Assembly (NCBI GenBank): GCA_000827325.1
Contig: KN832899.1
Span: 62,001 to 126,000, forward strand
Source of the DNA: Oidiodendron maius Zn
Lineage: Eukaryota > Ascomycota > Leotiomycetes > Myxotrichaceae
Reading direction: 5' to 3'
DNA length: 64,000 nt
The notes under the pieces were generated by a model that saw only the letters and a program-made list of their open reading frames with translations, did no database searches and was not told where the DNA came from. Each line of letters opens with the position of its first letter. The first letter of the stretch is position 1. The translations under genes and the position numbers were made by a program. This document shows positions 31,266-41,854 of the stretch, in pieces.

Positions 31266-32129
31266 CTACGGGCCATCTGCAAGTAGTAAGGAGACACTTT
31301 CAAAACAGGCTGCGGGGAACCCATAATGCCTAATCTTCATCGTCTCTACCATGCTCGAACCCAAATACACCACAAAGAGGTTTCTGTGATCTGACCACAG
31401 CATCTGAGGCTCTCCCTCTAGGGGAATACTCTGAATTATCTGTTTGGAGGGAAGACCTCGTATGTTGAGTTTCTTCTCCGATTTTCCAGTTACTGAGAGT
31501 ATGAGCTCTCGTCTAACCAAGCTATATCGGCGCTTGATCATAGGTCGGAAGTCTCTCTCCCAAGTCGAATGTTGACTCGACCTCCCAAGTAGGAATGGAA
31601 TGCTCCCGGTGCGGCACTCGAACGGATTAAAACAGGCCCACAAGATGTCATCATCCGGATTTATATTGTAACATTTTAGGCCTAGCGGTTGGCCACTCTT
31701 GCTAAGGCTCCAGATATAAATACGAGTACTCGTCGCGGCTAGAATCATTGAGCGGTGGATGCTGACACTGTGGACGTAGCCTCCGGCTGTAAAGTTAAGT
31801 CTATTCCTCATGGAGTCAAAGAGGTATACCTTCCCGTCTATAGTGCCGGCGGCGATGAACTTCTCGCTCGTGGAGAGATCCGAGACCGTGTCACGAGGAC
31901 CTAGTTGGATATTCCTGAGTAAAGCACTTCGACGAGTGTCGATGACTGTTATGGAAGTAGCGTGCCCACAAGTTAGGCGATTAGAGTGGAAGCCATGGCA
32001 GACAACGGGTTTTATGAGACCAGCAAGAGGCAACTCATCTTTAAGTTTGAGATTTACATCAAAGCGGTATCCAGTCTGCTTATCGGTAATGATATAGATG
32101 TCGACCCTTACACGTAAGCGCAAGGTCAA
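31266..32129 (-). CDS. WD40-like beta-propeller protein (N-terminus unresolved)
   Basis: A 287-codon open frame whose first codon is TTG, so the true start lies in an upstream exon. A frame upstream (about 32333-32193) can be spliced in phase 0 across a 63-nt intron (GTCTTG...CTCTAATG...CATAG) that would remove an in-frame TAG; the donor is weak. The sequence has repeated beta-strand patterns such as SITVIDTRRSALL, GKVYLFDSMR and RIYIWSLSKSG, typical of degenerate WD40 propellers found behind F-boxes in fungal proteins. No F-box is clearly visible. It could be a slightly decayed gene if the TAG is not spliced out. Confidence 0.5.
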   Translation of the reverse strand: MTLRLRVRVDIYIITDKQTGYRFDVNLKLKDELPLAGLIKPVVCHGFHSNRLTCGHATSITVIDTRRSALLRNIQLGPRDTVSDLSTSEKFIAAGTIDGKVYLFDSMRNRLNFTAGGYVHSVSIHRSMILAATSTRIYIWSLSKSGQPLGLKCYNINPDDDILWACFNPFECRTGSIPFLLGRSSQHSTWERDFRPMIKRRYSLVRRELILSVTGKSEKKLNIRGLPSKQIIQSIPLEGEPQMLWSDHRNLFVVYLGSSMVETMKIRHYGFPAACFESVSLLLADGP

Positions 32130-32616
32130 CTATGCCATTAGAGTCCTATATTTACCCGTTAAAAGAGGCGGACATGATGACGCCGTCAAGACCTGGCCCA
32201 GTACGCCATCTTGGTCGCCGAGCGGAACCGCGTAAAACAAAGTTGAGCATGGCCCTGTACTACTGTAACTATCGCTAATAGAGCAAGTGAGATTTCTGAT
32301 TTGGATACCTCTCGGTCGAACAGTAATATGTCAAACTCTTGGCATTCTCTGTGGAGAATCCATAAGTTGGAGAGGGCGTCTAAAGACACCTACTGGCTGA
32401 TGGGGTCGAGCGCCACAGTGGGCTGTAGTTGCTGACGACGCCAAAATTTGCGCCGCTCATGACTGTCAGTTCAGCTGCTAGGGGAGACGGAAGAATCTTT
32501 CCGAGAATATAGTGGGGTACGACATAGCAGGGCATCTCAAATAGGTGTCCATAATAATTGAATTTGGTATCTTAAACTTATCCGATGTGTACAGAGAGTT
32601 TTGCGATAGCCCAATC

Positions 32617-34293
32617 ATGTGCTGGAAGCTTATTATTCTCTCTTTGCTGACTATAGCAGCTCAATGCGAAGATTTGAATGCAGCTATATCTAGTGTCAAT
32701 GGCTACCGAACAGTGGCCTACTTTGTTAACTGGTGTGTTAATTTCTAGGAATGTAGGTTTCTTGCTAAAAAGTGGCAGGGCGATATATGGGAATTTCACG
32801 CCTCAAGACCTCCCTACGCCTATCCTCACTCACGTCCTCTATGCCTTTGCAGATATCAATGCAGATACAGGCGAGGTGTGAGTATTTACATATATCTACC
32901 TATATAAGTCTGACACCGGGCTAGGTTTCTGAGCGACACTACGGCTGATATCGAAAAGCCTCTCTCTGGAGACTCATCAGATGAGGCAGGCAACAACCTT
33001 CATGGCTGCCTTGAACAGCTCTACCTCCTCAAGAAGCTAAACCGAGCTCTTAAGGTCCTACTTTCCATAGGTGGCTGGACCTACTCGCCACACTTTGCCT
33101 CTCCCGCCTCGACTTCTCAGGGACGTTCTACCTTTGCTTTATCCGTCGTCTCTCTTGTCAAGACCTATGGCTTTGATGGTGTTGACATTGACTGGGATTA
33201 CCCGACCAATGCTTTGCAGGCCGCAGACATGATATCCCTCCTTCAGGAAGTTAGAACTGCCCTTGATGGGTACGGGGACCTTTTAGATCCGCCTTATCAC
33301 TTCACTCTCACCGTAGCTTGTCCTGGACCGTACGGCTACCAGTATCTAAATCTATCCGCAATAAGCCAGACAGTCGATTTCCTAAATGTCATGGCATATG
33401 ACTATACTGGGCCTTGGAGTGAGACTAGCGGCGACCAAGCCAATCTCTTTCCATCTTCAAGTATCCCAGCAAGCACACCCTTTAATACAGAGGCAATAAT
33501 AAGCTATATCTCGCAAAGTATTCGCCTAGATAAGATTACTCTTGGTGTACCTCTCTATGGCCGCGCGTTCAATAATACTGGTGGGCCTGGAGAGCAATTT
33601 AGTGGCTCTCGCACTTATGACTTTAAGGAACTGCCCTTAAACGGGTGTGCTGAAACAAATGATAATGAGACAGGCTCATCTTATTGCTATGGGAACAGAG
33701 AACTAATTAGCTACGATAGCATCCCAGTGGTACGTCTAAAAGCAGCTTTTATTCAAAATAAATCACTTGGCGGTGCGATGTTCTGGGAAAGCAGCATGGA
33801 TAGTGGAGGAGATAACAGTATTATCCAGACTATGGCGGGCGAGCTTGATGGGAAGGACGGGTCAGGACTCGATAGCACATGGAACCAACTATTGTACCCA
33901 GACTCCCCATACGATAATATTATGAAGAGTGAGCCTGCTCTCGCTACCACTACGTCTAGACCGGAGTCTTCTTATATATCTTCCTCAAAGATCAGTTCGG
34001 CCACAGGATTGTCTCCATCGGCACTACCTGCTAACGCTAGTTGTATTGGAGGCCCTCCGTTCTACAAGTATCAGAGCCTCAAGATTTGCGCCTGTGGCTT
34101 GGATATTAGCGGCAAAGAAGTTTTCTATAGTGTTTTTGGAATCTGTTATAATAATAATTGCAGCGCGACTTCGAAGTGCGGGGAGAATGAAGCGTGTATG
34201 TCCGTCACCTGCACAAGCGGACCGGCACACTGTGCTCAAGTTATAGAAGGATGCCAAGACAACCCACTAGTAACCGAGATAGACTTTAATTGA
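32617..34293 (+). CDS. Secreted GH18 chitinase-like protein, 527 aa, three exons, catalytic Glu replaced by Asp
   Basis: Exons 32617-32732, 32779-32877 and 32925-34293. The introns are 46 nt (GTGTGT...CTAAAA...GCAG) and 47 nt (GTGAGT...CTAG), both frame-preserving. A signal peptide occupies residues 1-17 ([17 protein letters not shown]). GH18 barrel: YFVNWAIYG near 35, LSIGGW near 115, and the active-site strand [11 protein letters not shown] near 155-165. The family motif is DxxDxDxE; here the last acid is Asp163 in place of the proton-donor Glu. Later GH18 blocks ([29 protein letters not shown]) are intact. After a Ser-rich linker comes a C-terminal Cys-rich region of about 100 aa with roughly ten cysteines. 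It is likely chitin-binding with weak or altered hydrolysis. Confidence 0.85.
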
Positions 34294-34517
34294 CGTTTTG
34301 TTACAGAAGCCGGGCGGAGGATTAAGATAAATCTTAGCTTAGATTACTGGAATTTTAAGTGCGTTTCTGCTAGCAGACTTGTTTTTCACAGCACTGTGAA
34401 ATTATAGAGCCTATTCTAGACACTAAGGATCCCCTTTCTTCTATCAGCACCCTTGGTTCTAGGAATTTTGCTGAAAGATATCGTCTCCTGTATGTAACAG
34501 TCGCTCCATTCTCGCTT

Positions 34518-34847
34518 CTAGTTGCGAAGCAGCCTCCGTAAACGCCACCCATATCCAATCAGTCTTGCTCCCCAACTACCATTCTCTTGAATTTGGACTT
34601 GTACGTCCTGTTCATTTATGAACTGTTCATCTGCTAGTCTATCTAATTCTTTGCGAAGTCTATCATGTTCTTGTAGTGCTTGCAGGCTGGTCCCGCCATG
34701 AGCCAGATACTCTGAAAGCTTTACAAAACTCTTTTCGGTATAGAAATATGAATCTTCAATATTTTGCACCCTCTTTATTGCTTGACGAATGTTTTCCTTC
34801 CCTGGACGGCTGCTTCTGTGCATTGTGGTTTTTGAAGGTTTCACCAT
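34518..34847 (-). CDS. Small helical hypothetical protein, 109 aa
   Basis: ATG-initiated frame, basic at both ends, with a charged amphipathic middle (NIRQAIKRVQNIED, ALQEHDRLRKELDRLADEQ) that looks like a coiled coil. It is convergent with the chitinase-like gene. I do not recognise it. Composition suggests a real small protein, but it could be chance. Confidence 0.4.
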   Translation of the reverse strand: MVKPSKTTMHRSSRPGKENIRQAIKRVQNIEDSYFYTEKSFVKLSEYLAHGGTSLQALQEHDRLRKELDRLADEQFINEQDVQVQIQENGSWGARLIGYGWRLRRLLRN

Positions 34848-35514
34848 GTATTTTATCCAATTATTCTAGATCCCATTGTCAATGCGACCTTTATAACGTA
34901 GCAATGTAGCACAGGAGAGCGAGGAGAGTCTAACATTGACGCCACCATACTATGTAATTTTGGAGGAAGCGGAAATTGGACACTGTAGAAATGTATGATT
35001 GGAGGCAACAAATGGATACTGCGTTGCACTGAATGAACGCCTCGGGCATAAATCCGTTTCTGCCTCCTTATATCACGAAGCGCTTAGCGAGATATAGTCG
35101 CTTGCCGTTTTCCCTCCCGGAAGTTTTTGATTTCGTGCTGACCAGGGGTTCTTGGCTTGTCTGATACAGCCAAGAAGGTAGCTCGATCGTGGGGCCGATA
35201 GCACAGTCAAAGAATGTGGCGCAGCAAGGCCTCGCCAGTCTGCCACGTCTCTTGGGTGTTGCACTTAATATATAACGAATAACGATGATACCTGTACTAC
35301 AGCACTGTAGCACATGGGCACATAGGCAGGTACTGATCTACTTCTGGACTTATTGCCCTGTATATTGATCGGTAGTCAACTTAAAAACTGGCTCTTTATT
35401 AATTTTGATATTAGAGACCAGAATTCACTTCATCACTTGTCCTCCTTTGTATCAATGGTCCATGGCTGTCTATGTTATTGGCTTTCTTTCGCCGGTTGCT
35501 AATACCTAAGCACT
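34848..35514. other. Gene-free spacer, probable promoter of the secreted protein gene
   Basis: No supported gene. The part just left of 35515 is pyrimidine-rich (CTTGTCCTCCTTTG), as often before fungal start codons. Confidence 0.4.
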
Positions 35515-36585
35515 ATGCTCTTACGCTTTATTCTCCTTTGCTTGCTAGCCGCATCCTACGCTATAGCTCGTACCAACATCATCACCATACCCGAAACAAG
35601 TTGTATGGTGGATTTTCGTGCTAACTTCCGCCTCTCGACGAGCCAAACACCTGCTGCCCAAAGCAGCATCGCTTCCAATGACCTGATCTTAGAATGGGAA
35701 CAGCTCCTTCCCGAATTTACAGGCTACCTCTCATATAGCGGATCATTAATGTGCATGCCGACAGCCAAACCTTCTGTCACTCTTCCTATTTCCGTCATGT
35801 CGGATTCAAACAGTGCCGAGATACCTGTGACAGAATTTCCCTGGTCTTGGTCCTGTGTCCCGGATTCCTGTGCAACCGTGACATCACTAGGCTCGAAATC
35901 CCAATTGGTGGTGAACTATGGAAGTGGTGGCCCACACTGGTCATTTACAGTTCCATCCAGGGTTGTAGAAGACGGGTTGTTTACCTATGCCTACAGCTCT
36001 GCTTGCACTACCACTACCGATTTCATGACTTTGTATATGCCGAATATTACCACTACTTCTACAGCCCCTTCAAGTATCATGACCACAGCCGCCGCAACAA
36101 CGCAGCAGCCACTGCCCACAACGACTCAGCAGCCGCCTCTATTGCCTTCAACGGGAATAGTGATAGCAGCGTATACCGTCTGCCCCTGGAACGAAGAAGA
36201 CTGGATCGCAGAAAGCTGCGGGTACCAGTGGGAAATCTACCCTATCGACAACGTGCTCCAAACAACGACCTCATTTTCCTATCCAGGCTGCACACCTGAA
36301 AGCGCTCTTATGATTAGTGTTACTTCAACGTTACTAATGCCTAGCGCTATCCCTGCTCTAGGAGGATTTGATGTCGATGGGAAAAGTGATTGTACCTATA
36401 ACAGTGGGCCGACTCCGGGATTGTCATGCGTGACGGCTTCGACACTCAAGTGTGTGGTCTGCCCGCAACCGTATCCGCGAAAAACTCCCGTTGGTGTTTG
36501 TGGAGGGATTTTTGTAGTATGCCCCTGGATCATTAGTGAGGATGAATCACCAGTGTATGGAACGGAGGCATATTGTATTTGGTAG
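35515..36585 (+). CDS. Secreted Cys-rich protein with Thr/Pro linker, 356 aa
   Basis: Single exon. It starts with a clear signal peptide (MLLRFILLCLLAASYAIA). An N-terminal domain (20-180) with several cysteines (VPDSCATV) is followed by a Thr/Ser/Pro/Gln-rich linker (about 180-215, likely O-glycosylated). A C-terminal domain (215-356) carries about ten cysteines, including CVVCPQPYP and VCPW repeated twice. No enzyme family is recognised. It lies on the same strand as, and about 1.2 kb after, the chitinase-like gene, so both may act outside the cell or in the wall. Confidence 0.6.
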   Translation: MLLRFILLCLLAASYAIARTNIITIPETSCMVDFRANFRLSTSQTPAAQSSIASNDLILEWEQLLPEFTGYLSYSGSLMCMPTAKPSVTLPISVMSDSNSAEIPVTEFPWSWSCVPDSCATVTSLGSKSQLVVNYGSGGPHWSFTVPSRVVEDGLFTYAYSSACTTTTDFMTLYMPNITTTSTAPSSIMTTAAATTQQPLPTTTQQPPLLPSTGIVIAAYTVCPWNEEDWIAESCGYQWEIYPIDNVLQTTTSFSYPGCTPESALMISVTSTLLMPSAIPALGGFDVDGKSDCTYNSGPTPGLSCVTASTLKCVVCPQPYPRKTPVGVCGGIFVVCPWIISEDESPVYGTEAYCIW

Positions 36586-37383
36586 GGGAGCATTGCCCTC
36601 ATGCTAGCCTGTCTGTACCTTCCGGGAGCGGCAGATTGCCGTGTTGTCTATCTAGTTCAAATTCAGCATCTTTAACACAGTGTAATATATTTCTCACTAA
36701 CGTTAGAACGCCGTGACTGTTGCTCTGAAATAGACTAGATCCCACTCCCGGGCTATTATCCTAGGCTTATCCCTCAGGACGCTCACATTTGCGTAAATGC
36801 GCTATACTGTTGTGACATAGCTATACTGAGCTATAAACCTCTTCTAACGTTAAGTTATTTGACTGAATATTTAAACTCTCTAACTTAGTTTCTGACGGAA
36901 ATTTTGAACACATTATATACTCAAGTCCGAGTTCCGTAGACAGCATCTTATATCTAATTTTATATTCTATAGGAGCCTCGTTAGATGCTCTAGAGTTGGA
37001 TCCTGCTCTGTGACTATCATCTCGAGCCCGTCCCCTTAGGATAATGGTACACGCCTTTATATACCGCCCAATCAGCGTTATCATCTCGCACATATCGACA
37101 ACGGTGAACAGTTATGCATTTATAAGGAGAGGGGTACACAAGGAGCTCGTCTTCTTAGCGCTTCAAAACCGCATCTCTGTATTCCTTGAGCTACTGTCCT
37201 GTCATTCTGTCTCCGTTACTTCCCCAACTAAGAGTAGGAAAAAATATAGTGTGTCTCTATGCTATAGTGAGCAACGTATTGAGTTGCATAATCCGAAGGT
37301 GGGCTAGCGGTATGCGTCACCAGTCCCAGTTCCTGCGGACAGTAAGTCCCGCTGTGTATACGTTTGCTCTGATTGCGGGTATG
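36586..37383. other. Gene-free spacer
   Basis: About 800 bp with only short unrecognised frames on both strands. Confidence 0.4.
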
Positions 37384-38539
37384 TCAATATTCCGCCTCTG
37401 ACAACTCATCAAAGGATGCTCTAGGGTTGTTAGAAAGTGTAGTGTGAAGGAGTAGCGCATCTTCTACCTCTAGCAGTTCGTCAATTGAATACGCAACTTC
37501 GGTCCTCAAGACAAATTGGACTGACTTGGAGTCAAGAGGCCATCGATGAGGATCGCGGACGTGCATGAGTCCATCGTGCTTAGATTCTTTATGCATTAGC
37601 TCCAGCGCTATGTAGCCTACGCCTTTAATATCCTTTGTGGAACTCCTCCCTGAGACAAGCACATGACAACATTCATGGCCAGCTGTTCCATGTCAGCCGA
37701 TAGAGACGAGATAGAAATGACAGCCTACATATTCTGATAAACCCTTCACTACTAATCAGGATATTTCTGCACGTCAGGGAGCCATGTTCTAAGCCTAATG
37801 ATTCGAGGTATTTGAGGCCGGCAAGGATCTACCTCGGCTTATTAGAACGCACGAAACTACCTCTCAGGGGTCTCACCTGTCCAAGAATAGTTGCTAATTG
37901 CGACTCGGTAGGATAGCGCTTACCTAGCGCGTAGGTACTTAGGGTGATAGGTAAGTGCACTCCCGGCTTAATTTCATGCTCAAAGATGGCATACAGGAAA
38001 CCTTCGTGGCTGAAGCATTCCAAAAATGCTAGGAAGCTCTCGTGCCGGATTCTCCCCAGCATGGCAACTTTCCGATCTGCGTTTGGACCAGGAATCTTCC
38101 TTATAGCTACCAGGCGTTCGCCCTCCCGATTAGCGATAATTGTTGCATCTTCAAGAAAAAGGGTGAAGTGCTGAGTAAGGCTTTGCCACGGTGAAGCTGA
38201 CTGTGCTCTTACTTTTCCCAGCGTGCTAGCCATAGAATGGGGTGTCTGCTGGGAGTGACGCCTGCCTGGATCGAGAACCGGCCCGTCTCGATCTGAGATA
38301 TCTGATTGTCGTGGAGTCTTACGTGGCACTTCACTACTCCCCTCTCGGTCGCGGCTCTCTGATGGCGCATTGGTGGCAAGTGGCGCGTCGTCATCTAGAT
38401 TGGCCCAGCTTCTCTTCCGCAACTTATTAGAGCTACTGTCAGGAGGTGAGAGGGTGCTGCTTGAGTCATCACCCGAGTCAGGGGTCGCTCCTCTGCTCGA
38501 GGCTGCACGAAACCGGGTGTTGCTCCTTTGGAGGCTCAT
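37384..38539 (-). CDS. Pseudokinase-like protein, 342 aa, three exons
   Basis: Exons 37877-38539, 37729-37828 and 37384-37649. Intron 1 is 48 nt (GTGAGA...TTCTAATA...GGTAG, phase 0). Intron 2 is 79 nt (GTAGGC...CTCAG, phase 1) and less certain. I start at MSLQRSNTR; the frame is open further but without better support. Residues 1-125 are Ser/Pro/Arg-rich and disordered. The kinase-like fold follows: an N-lobe (LFLEDATIIANREGERLVAIRKI), then SQLATILGQILAGLKYLESLGLEHGSL. The catalytic loop reads HGSLTCRNIL in place of HRDLK..N, so the catalytic Asp is lost, and no DFG is visible. It is therefore likely inactive, as in a known expanded fungal group. Confidence 0.65.
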
Positions 38540-38973
38540 AATGTAGCTCTGATGGTGGTTTACGATGGATGAGCGATGTTCCCCGTAAATATTCCATGCG
38601 AAACCTATAAGGCATGGCAAGATAGGCCGCGGGGCTGAATGAGTGCAGTCCAGTTCGTCCAGCCCACCAGAGCCATATCCGGTAGCATAACCAGGATGCG
38701 GGCTGTTAGGTAAAACTACCGTTTCATTTGTGGCCGTAGGAGAGCTTGTACAGTACACGTCAGAATCAAGATTTAGATTCTTATCTCTACGGAAAATAGG
38801 ACAAAGCTAGTCAAGCCTTTCGCTGGCAGCATCATTGTGCCGTACTAGTCAACCGAGATAGATGCCTCTGCTTTATGCTCTCAGAATCGGTTTCAAATTT
38901 ATATCACTCTCCGGCTTCGGCATCATCTAGCTGCAATGATGAGACGAGAAAGGCTATGTTACACATCGCTTTC
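38540..38973. other. Gene-free spacer between two minus-strand genes
   Basis: Promoter side of the pseudokinase gene and 3' side of the acidic-repeat gene. Nothing else is supported. Confidence 0.4.
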
Positions 38974-39707
38974 CTAGCGCCATTCATCATCGCTGTAATC
39001 TTCTACCCACAACGTATCCGGAAAGACATTCTCCACTTGCGAATCATCTTCATACTCGTCATCTCCATAATCGTGATCCCCATACTCGTCGCCTCCATAT
39101 TTGCCATCTCCATACTCGTCATCTCCATAGTCGGATTCATTGGCGTCACCTGGGGACGAATGTCCACACTCAGCCAGATCGTCTACCTTCTCGTAGGTTG
39201 ACAGATCCTCCCACCCTGTAGGCTCAACACCTAGATCCTTAGCCGATAGACCTGACCTATCAGAATTGGTTGTGACCAGTTGAGGGACTAATTCACGATC
39301 AGCATGCTTACAACTAGTCGCTTAACTGGTTTACCTTTAATGCCCATCCCTGCCCGGACGGGTATTACCTTGAGGTTAATCAAGCAGTCTCTGTTAAAGT
39401 CGGCGTTGCAAACAGAGAAGCAGCCCCTCTTCTCCCACTCTCGCCTCTCTTCGCATAGGTTATTCCACTCAAAAATTACATCCCCGTGTTCCAAGGTGAA
39501 CTCAAGTGTTCCATCGTCAAGCTGCTCTTGCAATGCCTGGTTAATCGTGTGCCACGAATAATCGTAGCCGTCCATAATTCTCTCCAGCTCGGCGAGCACT
39601 TGGCTGTCAAATAAGGCATTTACCCTGGCAACTTCTTTCTCCTGCCAGAGACTGGGGTCATCACCTCCAGTATCGTGCTTGTTGTTTCCTGATTCGACGG
39701 CTGCCAT
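38974..39707 (-). CDS. Acidic tyrosine-repeat hypothetical protein, 228 aa, two exons
   Basis: Exons 39335-39707 and 38974-39287. The intron is 47 nt (GTAAAC donor, GCTGATC branch, TTAG acceptor) and joins phase 1 correctly. The start at 39707 is the first ATG in a frame that opens earlier. The central region is helical with many acidic residues. The C-terminus contains short imperfect repeats of YGDDEYGDG type (39061-39140), then ends in EDYSDDEWR. The family is not recognised. The acidic tail resembles tails used for protein or histone binding, but that is speculative. Confidence 0.5.
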
Positions 39708-39823
39708 CGAGCTTACAGTAATGCTGTCGGTGGCTGACAGACTTGCATAGGTTGATCGGAGTTCCTTTTTCAACCTGCGACTCAAATTTTAACGTGCGCC
39801 GTGGCATATGATATGAGCTAGCT

Positions 39824-40129
39824 TTAGCAGTGCGTCAAATTCCAGCTGAAGTCTACGCCAGGACAGCAGCCATTTGAAGCTGGCGCTGATAGTGGACACA
39901 TGCCGCCCTTCCAAACTTGGTATCGTGCTGAACTAGTTCCTGACGAATCACAGGCATGCGGTAACGGTTTACTGCAGACATGTAACTTTTTGCCATCTGT
40001 TTTGGATTGGGGGGAGGTACTATGATGACTGCCCGAGTTCAGCTCGTCAAAGGTATGCTTGTAGGCTTCCTCTCGTACCGTGCCGCTCCGCTTCCACGAT
40101 ATTGACTCATAAATTGTCTTAAGATCCAT
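39824..40129 (-). CDS. Hypothetical ORF, about 101 aa
   Basis: Frame from an ATG at 40129 (MDLKTIYESISWKRSG). No domain is recognised. It might be an upstream exon of the acidic-repeat gene, but no convincing splice pair joins them, so it is listed alone. Confidence 0.25.
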   Translation of the reverse strand: MDLKTIYESISWKRSGTVREEAYKHTFDELNSGSHHSTSPQSKTDGKKLHVCSKPLPHACDSSGTSSARYQVWKGGMCPLSAPASNGCCPGVDFSWNLTHC

Positions 40130-40283
40130 ATTCACAGAGCGTTCTTTCTCCATTGGTCTAGTTATCCCCCTTTGAATAACCAGGCTAAATAGGGGAGCCC
40201 ATAAAACGCTGGGTTTAATAAACATAGACTAATAGCTTCTGCTCAATTATAACAGGTACCTCCTGTAAACAATCAGTCGCCGC

Positions 40284-41749
40284 ATGGCACAGGACGCGGG
40301 GGTATGTGCCCCCACGACACATCTTCAGATCTGCACACTACATGAGAATGAGAATAAGAGAAGGAAAAACTGCTGGGGAATAAGAAGACGAGGAGGGATC
40401 TGCCGCAATAAGGCCACATGGGAAACAATCTCCGGGTTTATGCCGACCTGTAAAATACACCAGTTTCAGCTCAAAGAGTCAACTTGGTGTAAAGCACCAC
40501 TGGCCTGCGGCTTCAACTGCAGCGAACTCCTGGAATGGGAACCTCACGGTTTTCGGCTCTGCCCTCGGCATCGGAAAGACTTATCGGTCTGCTACTTTCT
40601 GGAACTTCCGGTAGAAATACGGTGCCGCATCTATCGGCTCTTGCTTCCAGACACAGATATACCTGCGCAGTTTTACACTTCAAAGTCGCTCACATCCCAC
40701 GGAGGGCTCGTTTATACGGCGATCCTCGCCCTTAATCGCCAGATCCATGAGGAGGCGACATGTCTTCTTTACTCTACTAATGTATTCGCAGTCTCGGTCT
40801 CAGAAGGCATGCTGAGTACATGCAACCTGCGATATAATCGCCTCCAATATGTGCGTGACCATTCTTCGGCATAGCCAGACTCAGCTAACGCTTTGAACAA
40901 CAGTACGCAGAGCGAAATCTCCTGTTGCTAGGGGATAAAGTTAGCAGTAACGGGGAGACAGGTTTTTCCTCTGCTCCGCTCCTGCAGGGAGAGCCTGCAT
41001 GGAATTTTCCAATTTGTGAGAGGTATTTCGCAATGATGCGCTCCTTCCGGGTCGAAGTCCTCTTTCAATACCCCATTTTAACTGCTCCCTGCCCCGACAA
41101 CCCGGATGCCCTCGTCTTCGACAGCTATACAGCTGTAAAACTTTCACACCTCTGTGATCAGCTCCACCTGTTAGTCGCAAAGCTGCGGTTAAAACAGGGG
41201 CCTATTTCGCTCCTCGAAATTGCTATTGACTTCTCAGACCCTAATCTCGGGCCACCGAGTGCTCTGATGTCCGTGAAATTACTTGCTGCCGTGCAGATCT
41301 TACTGAACCCGTTCCGACGTCTCTGCAAGGTGGATAGGCCTCGAGTCTATTCAATCACAATACACAACTCTCAGGATCATAAAGTCAACATCCTATTGCC
41401 TGGAGTGATGGCCCCTGAACCAAGAAGTCAGTATGGCGAGTCCCTCGAGCGGTGGTCTCAGCAGTTGTCCAGCCCCCAGCCGTCATCAAGATTTATCCAG
41501 GTACTGGAGGGTTACTGGAGGCTGGCGAACCTGGTCTCCAATATAGAGCATTGCTGCGGTGCTGAACCAAGAATCCAGGGGTTGGCAGGATTACTCGCGA
41601 CTGCGAAGTCCGTCAGAGAGGTTGGAAACTTGCAGAATTTGGGCAAAGTTTGGGATCGGGTAGTTGATCTATGGCTCAAGTATCTACATGAACAAGGAGC
41701 CATGCAGTCCAGGGTTACACAGTCAATACGGGTGCCATCTGTACTATAA
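40284..41749 (+). CDS. Zinc-binding F-box-like (2EXR-like) protein, 470 aa, two exons
   Basis: Exons 40284-40850 and 40904-41749. The 53-nt intron (GTGCGT donor, GCTAACG branch, CAACAG acceptor) joins phase 0 to phase 0. Residues 15-100 hold regularly spaced Cys/His (NCWGIRRRGGICRNK, PTCKIHQ, WCKAPLACGFNC, RLCPRHRK), probably a zinc-binding module. Residues 105-180 have the fungal F-box-like pattern FLELPVEIRCRIYRLLLP...LALNRQIHEEATCLLY. The rest is helical with no named domain. The combination suggests a protein-interaction adaptor. The model is well supported. Confidence 0.75.
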
Positions 41750-41854
41750 CAGGAACGACGGCTAGACACTGATTACATGATGCAGAGAATATCAGAACAT
41801 AACGTTACAGTGGATTCTCCCCGCTACGCTAGCTACCTTAGACATCTGGATATG

